Assembly (NCBI RefSeq): GCF_005239225.2
Contig: NC_133301.1
Location: 7,341,157-7,405,156 of the forward strand
Source: Populus alba
Lineage: Eukaryota > Streptophyta > Magnoliopsida > Malpighiales > Salicaceae
DNA: 64,000 nucleotides
Reading direction: 5' to 3'
This document shows, in pieces, positions 49,367 through 59,699 of the stretch. The notes under the pieces were generated by a model, which made no database searches, had not been told where the DNA came from, and saw only the letters and a list, made by a program, of their open reading frames with translations. Every line of letters begins with the position of its first letter. Positions within the stretch are counted from its first letter, which is position 1. Made by a program: the position numbers and the translations under genes.

Positions 49367-49915
49367 ATGGACACCACTCTTGAAAAGTTGAAAAGGTATT
49401 TTCCCGCTCTGCCTCAGAATGCGATTACAAAAATTTACCGTGCTAGGTGTGCAAGATTGAGGTTGTTAATGAATCATGGAATTCCTGAAGATATTCGCTG
49501 GCTAATTGAAGCAAAGGTTCGATTATCAGGTGAGTCATCCAATTCTTTCATTTCACACATGCCTGGAACAGGTAAAAGCACTTTTGCAAAGAAACGTCGT
49601 GCAAAACGACTGAAAGTCTGTCACAGATGTGCCAGATGGACTTGTAATGCAAGATGTCGTTCTTTAGGAATGGTATCTGTAAACCGTGAAGATAAGATAC
49701 AATTCATTAAGGATGGCCTGAGTAAGGGGTCTTTAGATAATCTTTTGTTGACCCTTGAGACGCATCCTAGTGGAGATGTACATCGTGTAATTCATGATTT
49801 ATGGCCACAATTCCATAAAGAACATGATCGACTTAGTCTTGGGAATCTGACTAAAAAAGACCCTGTTTGCCAGTTTTTAAGAAAACTGGATGGGAAGCCT
49901 ATCCCCGACCCATAG
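49367..49915 (+). CDS. Basic Cys-cluster protein, carlavirus NABP-like, intact in element A
   Basis: 182 residues. The ATG at 49367 is chosen because the same ATG and following residues are kept in element B (61233). Residues 10-53 are helical-looking with GIPEDIRWLIEAKV. Residues 75-83 are strongly basic (KKRRAKRLK) and run straight into a Cys cluster, C85-x2-C88-x4-C93-x3-C97. Later FIKDG and a conserved C-terminal part follow. A basic run directly before CxxC, with the Arg-Ala-Lys spacing and later FIxxG, is the layout I know from carlavirus Cys-rich nucleic-acid-binding proteins (Viral_NABP family). I see resemblance, not proof. A plausible role is RNA binding or silencing suppression; unproven. 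It lies between pol and the LOG frame. The element B copy has two in-frame stops. Alternative: an Athila-specific accessory protein. Confidence 0.6.
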   Translation: MDTTLEKLKRYFPALPQNAITKIYRARCARLRLLMNHGIPEDIRWLIEAKVRLSGESSNSFISHMPGTGKSTFAKKRRAKRLKVCHRCARWTCNARCRSLGMVSVNREDKIQFIKDGLSKGSLDNLLLTLETHPSGDVHRVIHDLWPQFHKEHDRLSLGNLTKKDPVCQFLRKLDGKPIPDP

Positions 49916-50170
49916 AGGGCGTTTAAGCCGTTCTTGGACGTAAAACCAAGGGAAGATGTGAGCCACAATCACAACTACCTGTACATACACATGCTTTTTC
50001 AAAATAAATAATTAATAAAGAGAGAGAGAGAGAGAGAGTTTGTGAGACTACAGTTGGCCTACATATAGGTGGTATGATTGCATTTTCACTTTTTCATCTA
50101 TAAATTCTTCTCTTCCTTCCCTTCATTTCTACTCATCCCATATATTCATCAAATATAGAAGTGTGTAGAA
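49916..50170 (+). promoter_or_regulatory. Spacer before the LOG frame with (AG)n and TATA box
   Basis: It holds an (AG)n run (about 50019-50038) and TATAAAT at 50099-50105, 66 bp before the LOG ATG, followed by a pyrimidine-rich leader. Element B keeps TATAAAT at the same distance (61948). This could be a promoter captured along with LOG, or chance in AT-rich DNA. Confidence 0.4.
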
Positions 50171-50824
50171 ATGGCAGGTTCCTCAAGTCATCACATAAAA
50201 AATATTTGTGTTTTCGGTGGATCCAGTCCTGGGAAAGAAAAAGAGTTTTTAGAATCAGCAAATCATCTTGGTCGGGTACTAGCTGAGAGAAAGATTCATT
50301 TAGTGTATGGGGGAGGCAGCCTTGGGTTAATGGGAGGTGTTTCAATGGCTGCATTTTTAGGAGGCAGTCAAGTTTTGGGGGTTGTCCCCAAAGCTTTAGC
50401 AACTGGGGACATCATTGGAAAAACAATTGGAGAGGAACTACAGGTCCCAACAATGTCTAACCGACTGAATACCATGTTTAACCATGCTGATGCCTTCATT
50501 GCCTTACCAGGTGGTCTGGGCACATTGGAAGAGATCTTTCATATTTCATCTTGGGCCCAACTGCACATTCACCATAAACCTATAGGTTTGTTAAATGTTA
50601 ATGGTTTTTATGATAAGTTGCTGTCTTTCCTTGATCAAGCTGTGGAACAGGAATTTCTAACATCTTCGGCACGACGAATCATAATCTCTGCTGCTACTGC
50701 TGAACAATTGATTGACCAACTACAATCTTTCATCCCTGTCATTGATCCCTGCATGAGTCGTCTAGATTGGTCAACTAAGGAAAGCCGTAAAAAGCTTAGA
50801 TTAGATTTGAGCCTTCATCTGTGA
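50171..50824 (+). CDS. LONELY GUY-type cytokinin riboside 5'-monophosphate phosphoribohydrolase, in retrotransposon A
   Basis: 217 residues, intronless, open from start to stop. LOG enzymes release active cytokinin bases from their nucleotides in the cytosol. Family marks: VFGGSSPGKEKEF (residues 14-26), VYGGGSLGLMG (45-55), GVVPKAL (70-76), R98 in the MSNRLNTMF stretch (usual family form SMxxRK; here K is L), and ALPGGLGTLEEIF (111-123, usual PGGYGTxxE; here Y is L) with E120/E121. Then come SWAQLHIHHKPIGLLNV and a C-terminus ending KKLRLDLSL. Length is normal for plant LOGs. The L-for-Y form and the C-terminus remind me of the LOGL10-like plant clade. Host LOG genes have several introns, so an mRNA-derived capture is likely. 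It lies between pol and the 3' LTR of a young Athila element. Activity is untested. Confidence 0.9.
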   Translation: MAGSSSHHIKNICVFGGSSPGKEKEFLESANHLGRVLAERKIHLVYGGGSLGLMGGVSMAAFLGGSQVLGVVPKALATGDIIGKTIGEELQVPTMSNRLNTMFNHADAFIALPGGLGTLEEIFHISSWAQLHIHHKPIGLLNVNGFYDKLLSFLDQAVEQEFLTSSARRIIISAATAEQLIDQLQSFIPVIDPCMSRLDWSTKESRKKLRLDLSLHL

Positions 50825-51741
50825 AACCTTGTGTCTTTTGGTTTTATTAATAGCATATTATTTTGTTTTGTTACTTCTTATGTTTGTTCAAGTGTGTTTC
50901 AGGTTTGTCATTGTTCGCTGTTTCAGGTGATGTCTTCTATACTCTATCTTTCTACCTTCGAACATTGAGGACAATGTCTCGTTTTGGTTGGGGGGAGAGG
51001 GTAGTAGTTTAAAAAAAAAAAAATACTAACTTGCTAATTGTTTTTGCTATTATTAAAACCATTTGACAAAATTGTTATTAGGATGGCAGAGTATGGAATC
51101 AATTTTATTGACTCTAGAGACGCATCTTAGTAAGTTTCATTACCAAGGTCTATCATAATACTTCTTGAAATATTCAGGTTTACAAACTCTCACATTGTTA
51201 TCACTTGATTCTGCTCCTATACTCATTTAACAAGTATTATTAAACCTTCATTTTCACACACACACTTTAACATATGATTGTGGGTTGCACATTGGATTAT
51301 TACAGTAATTATGTTCTTTTGTTGAAGGTAACAACTAAGGGTAAAGGATAGTATATAATTTGCAAAAAAAAAAAAAAAAAAAAAAGAAAAAAAAAAGATA
51401 GTATTGATGATAATAAAACGTGGATAAGTTTGGTTTCGTAGCCTCCATAACCTAAGCAATTAAGCTCGAAGGGGTGTTTTTAACACCTAATACCCTAAAG
51501 TCAACTGACTTGGGAGCTATTGGCCCAAAGCTTGTTACATGGGTTAAGGAGAAAAGCTTAAGGGAATCAAACATTGCACTATCTACGTATCAGTATCTGC
51601 AACCCGAGTTGTTAAGCTCGTAGGGGTGTCTCAACACCTAATGCCCTAAGACCAACTGGTCTGGGAGTCATTAGCCTAAAACTCGTTACATGGGTTAAAG
51701 ATACATTGTGTTTTAAGTTGTATGTGTATATAAATAAAAAG

Positions 51742-51774
<33 letters not shown>

Positions 51775-52071
51775 AGAAGAAGAAAATAATCCCAACCCAA
51801 GGAAGTTCACCTTAAACATTTGAACATAATATTGTTTTCTTCTAACAAAAGCCCCATCATCTATGTTTTCATTGAGCACACAAAAAGAAGGTTTATTAAT
51901 ATCTTGTTTACGAAGTATGAAGCAGGAATATAAATTTAATGAGAGTTTGTTTATCTGGATAGATTAATGGAAGTTGAATGATGAATGCCTTGCTTTGTGG
52001 AACTTGCAAATTGTTTCTCTATTTTAACGCTTTAGATTACTAGGGACTAGTAATAAGCTGGTTGGGGGGTG
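50825..52071 (+). other. 3' non-coding region of element A
   Basis: A first G-rich tract (GGTTGGGGGGAGAGGG, 50986-51001) follows a small hairpin, ACATTG-AGGA-CAATGT (50962-50977). An A-rich run is at 51363-51398. A duplicated motif about 160 bp apart (51460-51545 and 51610-51695) reads TTAAGCTCGWAGGGGTGT, CACCTAATRCCCTAA, then TTACATGGGTTAA. The second copy holds the palindrome AGACCAACTGGTCT. The working polypurine tract is probably GGTTGGGGGGTG at 52060-52071, touching the 3' LTR. Open frames on the minus strand here are T-run artefacts. Confidence 0.7.
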
Positions 52072-53827
52072 TGATTAGTACTTAAAAGTGCATGTTTATC
52101 AAGGTTTTATATCATCATTTTTGCACTTGAAGTATCAATAACTCCTTAACTAAAGCATGTTTTATAATAACAAGTTTAATATTATAAGATACCTTAATTT
52201 ATGGTAAATGCTCATTTTAAATGCAGAACTATCACATAAATAAAAGGATTGATTGATGAGTTTAAGCATTGAAAGTTAAAGGACAAAGAGATGGCCAAAC
52301 TTAGAAAAGAGATGTCGGTGCAGTCCAAACCGGAACATTGCTCGGTAATTGGATCATATCTGGAGCTCTAGATTTCGGATTTAGGTCCACTTTATATGGA
52401 TGGAAAGGTAAGACAAAAGCCTACAACTTTCATGAGGAGCCCAAGATTTTAAAAGGTCATTTTGAAGTCCAAATTGAAGGAACAACGAAGAAGTCCGAAG
52501 CTGTCCTGCAGCCCAAACACTATTTAGTGTTCAGCCCATATCTTGAGTTCTAGAAGTCCAAATGACCTCATCTTTTTTTTGTTGGAAAGCTGAGACAATT
52601 TCCTAGAACATTCTTGAGGATTCTGGGCAAATTATGATGTTAGCAATGACGTCTTGATCAGACAAGAAGATAAGGATTGTTATCTAGTCAAGATGTGGCC
52701 ACCCACTCATCAATTAGTCAACAAATCAATAGTTCCAAATTTTGGCCTATAAAAGGAGGCACTTACCATGTATTGAGGCATCTTGGTTTCCAGATCAAGA
52801 TCATGCTCTTGCTTTCTCTCTTTGTATTGCTTATGTTTTTCTTTCATTAATATCAAGTTTATGCACTTCATTTCCTTCCTTTTACTTAGTTAACTTCTTT
52901 CTCATTTTATGTTCTTATCTTGTCTATTTATGTTTCTTTCTTTCATTATGTTTAGCTAAGTTAATTATGTCAAGGTGAAAAGGGTACACTAATGGTATAA
53001 GAATAAGTATAATATAAACTTAACATGGACCTTAACGTTGGATACTAACATGTTTTATATTTGTTATCTTGTTCACTTTTAATACTTTGCTTGTTAAATG
53101 GTTAATCTAGATTTATGTTGTATAACACTTGGTACAACAAATACTTGGTACTTTCATAGCCCATACTGTATGGTATAACCGACACCTGAGCTATGAAAGG
53201 GACTTGATTTGTTGTTAACATAAGTTATAATCATGAATGCCTGCCAACATTTACAAGTATTAGCTTTATTCGAATAAGATAACTAATGTAATCATGTTAA
53301 CAATTTATAATCTGATTGGAACCTCCTTTATGTGTGGTTTCCAATTGAGTAATAAGAGTTTATATTATACTTGTTTGAAGTACCATTAGTGGATCCTCTA
53401 ACCTTGACATTCGTTTTTATCATTGTTTAATCCTTACATTAATCTTTTAACTCAAAGTTCTCATTAATTTCTTCATCTACTTCTATTACTACTACTACTA
53501 CTACTATTATTTTTATATTGTTGTTGTTGTTATTTACATTCTGTAATATATCCCTTTGATCTTTTCATAAACTCAGTATATAGGCTGGAAACCTGTGACC
53601 CGACCTTTTGGATCATTCTCAGGTGTAACAACGCCACGTACTGAGTATTATAATTATTGTTATTGTTATTGTTATTGTTATTGTTGTTGTTGTTGTTGTT
53701 GTTGTTGTATTGTTATTTATAATTTATACAATTAACCTCTCTGTGGTTCGACCCCGGTCTTGCCGGGTTATTTATTACTTCGACACTCCTGCACTTGGGA
53801 AAAGACATCAAGCTTTTGGTCGTGTCA
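52072..53827 (+). repeat. 3' LTR of element A
   Basis: 1,756 bp. It differs from the 5' LTR by G/T near 52450, one extra T near 52907, and two extra TTG units near 53700. The TATA box is at 52748. Confidence 0.92.
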
Positions 53828-53832
53828 TATAA

Positions 53833-55509
53833 GATACCTTAATTTATGGTAAATGTTTATCTTAAATGCAGGCCTATAACATAAATAAAAGGATTGACTG
53901 ATGATTTTAAGTATTGAAAGTGAAAGGACAAAGAGATGGCCAAACTTAGAAAAGAGATGCTAGTGCAGTCCAAACCGGAACATTGCTCGGTAATTGGATC
54001 ATATCTGGAGCTCTAGATCTTGGATTTAGGTCTATTTTATATGGATGGAAAGGTAAGACAAATTTCTACAACTTTCATGAGGAGCCCAAGATTTAAAAAG
54101 GCCGTTTTGAAGTCCAAACTGAAGGAACAACGAAGAAGTCCGAAGCTGTCCTGCAGCCCAGACACTATTTAGTGTTCAGCCCATATCTTGAGTTCTAGAA
54201 GTCCAAATGACCTCATCTTTTTTTTGTTGGAAAGTTGAGACAATTTCCTAGAACATTCTTGAGGATTCTAGGAAAATTATGATGTTAGAAATGACGTCTT
54301 GTTCAGACAAGAAGATAAGGATTGTCACCAAGTCAAGATGTGGCCACCCACTCATCAATTAGTCAACAAATCAATAGTTCCAAATTTTGGCCTATAAAAG
54401 GAGGCACTTACCATGTATTGAGGCATCTTGGTTTCCAGATCAAGATCATGCTCTTGCTTTCTCTCTTTGTATTGCTTATGTTTTGCTTTCATTAATAACA
54501 AGTTTATGCACGTCATTTCCTTTCCTTTACTTAGTTAACTTCTTTCTCATTTATGTTCTTATCTTGTTCATTTATGTTTCTTTCTTTCATTATGTTTAGC
54601 TAAGTTAATTATGTCAAGGTGAAAAGGGTACACTAATGGTGTAAGAATAAGTATAATATAAACTTAACATGGACCTTAACGTTGGATACTAACATGTTTT
54701 ATATTTGTTATCTTGTTCACTTTTAATACTTTGCTTGTTAAATGGTTAATCTAGATTTATGTTGTATAACACTTGGCCCAACAAATACTTGGTACTTTCA
54801 TAGCCCATATTGTATGGTATAACCGACACCTGAGCTATGAAAGGAACTTGATTGGTTGTTAACATAAGTTATAATCATGAATGCCTGCCAACATTTACAA
54901 GTATTAGCTTTATTCGAATAAGATAACTAATGTAATCATGTTAACAATTTATAATCTGATTGGAACCTCCTTTATGTGTGGTTTCCAATTGACTAATAAG
55001 AGTTTATACTATGCTTGTTTGAAGTACCATTAGTGGATCCTCTAACCTTGACATTTATGTTTATCGTTGTTTAATCCTTACATTAATCTTTCATCTCAAA
55101 GTTCTCATTAATTTTCTTCATCTTCTTCTTCTACTACTACTACTACTACTACTACTATTATTATTATTGTTGTTGTTATTATTATTATTATTTACATTCT
55201 GTTTATATTATATAATATATCTCTTTGATCTTTTCATAAACTCAGTATATAGGCTAGAAACCTGTGACTCGATCTTTTAGATCATTCTCAGGTGTAACAA
55301 CGCCACGTACTGAGTATAATTATTATTATTATTATTATTATTATTATTTTTGTTATTATTGTTGTTGTTGTTGTTGTTTTTGTTTTTGTCTTGTTATTTA
55401 TAATTTAATACAATCAACCTCTCTGTAGTTCGACCCCGGTCTTTCCGGGTTATTTATTACTTCGACACTCCTGCACTTGGGAGAAGACATCAAGCTTTTG
55501 GTCGTGTCA
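53833..55509 (+). repeat. Right piece of the 5' LTR of element B
   Basis: It continues the LTR cut at 44202. The TATA box is at 54393; ACT and ATT/GTT simple repeats are near 55131-55190 and 55317-55385. It ends GGTCGTGTCA directly before the primer site. The open frame at 54387 is the LTR artefact also seen in A. Confidence 0.9.
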
Positions 55510-55515
55510 AGTTTT

Positions 55516-55533
55516 TGGCGCCGTTGCCGGGGA
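55516..55533 (+). other. tRNA-Asp primer binding site, element B
   Basis: TGGCGCCGTTGCCGGGGA, identical to that of element A. Confidence 0.92.
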
Positions 55534-55743
55534 GGTCAATTCTTGTATAAATTATAATATTTAATTTATTTTCTCTTTTCACTTTTTATTTTATCTAACT
55601 TTTTGTTTTCTTTGTTTTGTTTTGTTTCTTTTTCTTCTATTTTCTTTTCTTCCTTTAATTCTCTTCTTACAACGTGCATGAGAGTTTGGTCACGTACATT
55701 AAGTGGTCGACTTTGTAGGGTATCCTCATCATTTTCATAAAAT

Positions 55744-58284
55744 ATGGCCGAAGAAGATAATCAATTGCTTCATAATGAGAATAACCGTATGAGAACATTT
55801 AGAGACCACATGAATCCCACAAGAACAAGTGCACCCTCATGCATAGTTTTCCCTCCTGATGCATCTCATTTTAATTTTAAGCCAGGCATTATTCAACTTT
55901 TACCTTCTTTTCATGGTTTAGACCTAGAAAATCCATATTTGCATTTAAGGGAATTTGAGGAGGTCTGTAATACCTATAATGACTCAAATTATAGCATGAA
56001 CACCATTCGATTAAAGCTTTTTCCTTTTTCATTAAAAGATAAAGCTAAAACATGGCTACAAAATTTGAGACCAGGATCCATTCGTGCTTGGGATGAAATG
56101 CAATAACAATTTTTAAAGAAGTTTTTTTCCGTCTCACAGAACAAACTCTTTCAAAAGACAAATCATCACTTTCACTCAAAAACCAAGAGAAACATTTTAC
56201 CAATGTTGGGATAGGTATCGAGATTTGCTTAATACTTGCCCTCATCATGGTTTTGAAACATGGAGATTGGTTTCACATTTTTATGAAGGTTTAACACCTA
56301 GAGATAGGCAAATGGTTGAATTGATGTGCAATGGAACTTTCGAAGATAAAGACCCTAATGAAGCAATGGAGTACCTAGACTTGCTAGCCGAAAATGCTCA
56401 AAATTGGGACACCACAGGTACTTATGAGGCACCAAGTAAAACTCAACCCCATACATCTAGTGGAGGTATGCACAACCTTAGGGAAGATCATGACCTCCAA
56501 GCCAAGTTTGCATCTTTAGCTAGAAAAGTCGAAGCACTTGAATTGAAAAAGAGTGGTCAATTAAAATTTGTTCAAGATATTGTGTGTCAAATCTGTGAAA
56601 CCAAGGAACACTCAACAAATGATTGTCCAACTTCGCCTTCTTTTAGGGAATGCCTCCATGAACAAGCCCATGCTTTAAACAGTTTCCAAAGACCCAACCA
56701 TAACCCATACTCACAAACGTATAACCCTGGTTAGAGAAATCACCCAAATTTCAGTTGGAAGAGTGATAGAAACAATGCACAAACTTCACAGCCACCGTTT
56801 CAAGCACACCATAATTTTCAAAATTCTCATGGATATGCACCTCCTTATGCTCCACCTCCTAGAAGAAATCTTAAGGAAACATTGCATGCATTCATTGAAA
56901 AGCAGGAGACAATCAACACTCAACTTGCTCAAAGCATGACAGATTTTAAAGATGCTCTTGCAAAATTAACATCTGCTCTTAGTTTCCAAGAGAAAGGTAA
57001 GTTTCCATCTTAACCACAACAAAATCCAAAGGGGCAATACAATGCAAATGCAAGTAGTTCCGGAAGCCAACACATGGATCAAGTCAAATCAGTCATCACT
57101 CTTCATAGTGGTAAGGTTATTGAAAAACCCATTCTTGAACCTTGTGAGAAAGATGATGAGTCTATCTCTGAGGGTAAGGAAGGGGTTGAACCTGAACATT
57201 GCAAAGAGAAGGCTGATTCCCCGCCAGCACTTCCATTTCCTCATGCCATGACCAAACAAAGGAAAGTCAATCACAACTCTAAAATCTTTGAAACTTTCAA
57301 ACAGGTAAGGATCAATATACCTTTGTTGGATGCTATTAAACAGGTTCCTTCTTATGCTAAATTTTTGAAAGATCTATGCACTGTGAAGAGAAAACTGAAT
57401 GTGAAAAAGAAAGCCTTTTTAGCCGAACAAGTAAGTGCTATTATTCAAAACAATAATGCTTTGAAATATAAAGACCCTGGTTGTCCTACAATTCTTGCTT
57501 TATTGGAGAACATAAAATTAAAAGAGCCTTACTTGATCTTGGAGCTAGTGTGAATTTACTTCCATATTCAGTCTTTCAAAGTCTCAATCTAGGTGAGTTA
57601 AAACCAACCTCTGTAACTCTTTTACTTGCCGATAGATCTGTAAAAGTGCCTAGAGGAATAATTGAGAATGTGTTAGTACAAGTTGATAAATTCATTTACC
57701 CTGTAGATTTTATTGTCTTGGATACAAAACTTGTTGAAGCATGTAATTCAATTCCTGTCATTTTAGGACGTTCATTTCTCGCCACTTCTAATGCATTGAT
57801 TAATTGTAGGAATGGACTGATGAAGCTATCATTTGGAAACATGACATTGGAGATGAATATTTTCAACATTTACAAGCAACCTAGAGATGATAATGATTTA
57901 CAGGAAGTAGACTTTATTGAAAAATTAGTTCATGATCAATTTCAAACCACTTCCAGTGAAACTGAGATTGATGAATCTGATGATTTACAAATGGTCTACT
58001 TTCAGGAATCAAAGGCATGTAATTGGAGACCACAAATTGAAGAATTGCCACCACGATCAATTGAGCCCATACCTTCAAGTGTTCAACCACCAAAACCTGA
58101 ATTGAAGTCGTTACCATTTAATCTCAAATACTCATTTTTAGGAGAAAATGAAACTTTTCCGGTAATAATCTCTTCCAAACCTAATGCACATCAAGAAGGT
58201 AAGTTATTACAGACTCTGAAAATGCACAAAAATGCATTAGGATGGACCATAGCTGACATAAAAGGAATTAGCCCTTTGATTTGA
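55744..58284 (+). pseudogene. Athila gag-protease of element B
   Basis: Gag starts at MAEEDNQLLH (55744). Breaks seen against element A: CAA to TAA at 56103, one extra T in the run near 56126, TGG to TAG at 56732, and CAA to TAA near 57011. One base is lost near 57491, so the protease (LLDLGASVNLLPYS) lies in the frame opened at 57481. The CCHC knuckle is CQICETKEHSTNDC. The last frame continues through the protease-RT spacer to a TGA at 58282, directly before the RT. Confidence 0.88.
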
Positions 58285-58299
58285 ACACACAGGATTTAT

Positions 58300-59253
58300 T
58301 TGGAGGAAAATGCTAAACCCTCTAGAGAAATGCAACGAAGGCTTAATCCTAATATGAAAGAAGTAGTGAAAAATGAAGTCATTAAGCTTCTAGATAATGG
58401 AATCATTTATCATATTCCTGACAGCAAATGGGTAAGTCTTACCCAAGTTGTACCCAAAAAGTCTGGAGTCACTGTGATAACAAATGAGAAAAATGAGTTA
58501 ATTCCAACTAGGACTGTTACTGGTTGGCGCATGTGCATTGACTATAGGAAACTTAATTCAATGACTAGAAAAGATCATTTCCCTTTACCTTTCATGGATC
58601 AAATCCTAGAAAGAGTTGCAGGTTATGAATTTTATTGTTTCCTAGATGGCTATTCAGGTTACAATCAAATTGAAATTGCATTGGAAGATCAAGAGAAGAC
58701 TACTTTCACATGTCCATTTGGTACTTTTGCATATCGAAGGATGCCTTTTGGATTATGTAATGCACCAGCCACGTTTCAGAGATGCATGCTTAGCATATTC
58801 AGTGATATGGTTGAACGTTTTCTTGAGATTTTTATGGATGATTTTTCTGTTTTTGGTGATTCATTTGATGATTGTTTGACTAACTTAGAAAAGGTTTTGA
58901 GCAGGTGTGAAGAAAAGAATCTTATACTGAATTGGGAAAAATATCACTTTATGGTAACAAATGACATTGTACTTGGTCACATCATTTCATCAAAAGGAAT
59001 TGAGGTTGATAAATCTAAAATCGAGATAATTGCCAACTTACCAACACCAAAATCTGTTAAAGATGTTAGATCATTCTTAGGACATGCTGGTTTTTACAGA
59101 AGGTTCATCAAAGATTTTAGTGTAATATCTAAGCCCTTGAGTAACCTTCTAACAAAGGATAATATTTTTGAATGGACTGAACATTGTGAAGAAGCCTTTG
59201 TTAAACTTAAAAACTTGCTTACTTCTGCTCCTGTCATTCAACCTCCTGATTAG
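58300..59253 (+). pseudogene. Athila reverse transcriptase of element B
   Basis: A 317-codon open stretch with the RT landmarks in order: VVPKKSGVTVI, WRMCIDYRKLNSMTRKDHFP, FLDGYSGYNQI, TCPFGTFAYRRMPFGLCNAPATFQRCM and the catalytic FMDDFSVFG, then GHIISSKGIEVDKSKI and the connection SFLGHAGFYRRFIKDF. The domain itself looks undamaged. It is cut off from gag-protease by TGA (58282) and from RNase H by TAG (59251), where Trp is expected. Confidence 0.9.
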
Positions 59254-59640
59254 TCATTACCTTTTGAAATAATGTGTGACGCTAGTGATTATGCCGTGGG
59301 TGCTGTCTTGGGACAAAAAAAAGATAAGAAACCTTATGTGATTTACTATGCAAGTAAGACTTTAAATAGTGCTCCAATGAATTACACCACCACTGAAAAA
59401 GAATTACTATGCAGTAGTATTTTGCTTGTGATAAATTTCAGGTCTTATCTAATTGGCCTCACCTGTTGTTGTTTTTAGTGATCATGCAACATTGAAATAA
59501 CTTCTTTCTAAGAAAGATTCTAAGGCTAGATTGGTGCGGTGGATTTTGTTACTTCAAGAATTTGATATCACAATCAAAGACAAGAAAGGCACCCGAAAAT
59601 GTTGTTGCAAGATCATTTGTCAAGATTGACAACAGATTCG
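59254..59640 (+). pseudogene. RNase H relic of element B
   Basis: Begins FEIMCDASDYAVGAVLGQ, with YYASKTLNSAPMNYTTTEKELL following. A frameshift occurs near 59420-59470. The later FSDHATLK and [15 protein letters not shown] pieces are in other frames. Confidence 0.82.
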
Positions 59641-59699
59641 AAATCTGACATCACATCAATCGATGACTAACTTTCCAATGAATCTTTACTTTCCGTTTC

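Larger units (their letters stand above)
44203..53827 (+). mobile_element. Athila-type retrotransposon A carrying a LOG gene; recent, non-autonomous
   Basis: 9,625 bp with 1,749 and 1,756 bp LTRs that by eye differ by one substitution, one T and two TTG units. Target duplication TATAA (44198-44202 and 53828-53832), inside the 5' LTR of element B. The tRNA-Asp primer site is TGGCGCCGTTGCCGGGGA. Gag and protease are frameshifted; RT, RNase H and the integrase core are deleted. Between pol and the 3' LTR stand two open frames, a Cys-cluster protein and a LOG family enzyme. Replication proteins must have come from another copy. Confidence 0.93.

Noticed and set aside
49564..49585. Walker A-like GTGKST in the Cys-cluster protein
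   Set aside because: The first Gly of GxxxxGK[ST] is absent, and the copy in element B changes the site to PRIGKST, so an ATPase is not supported.
50133..50402. Minus-strand frame opposite the LOG gene
   Set aside because: A shadow of the LOG coding strand.
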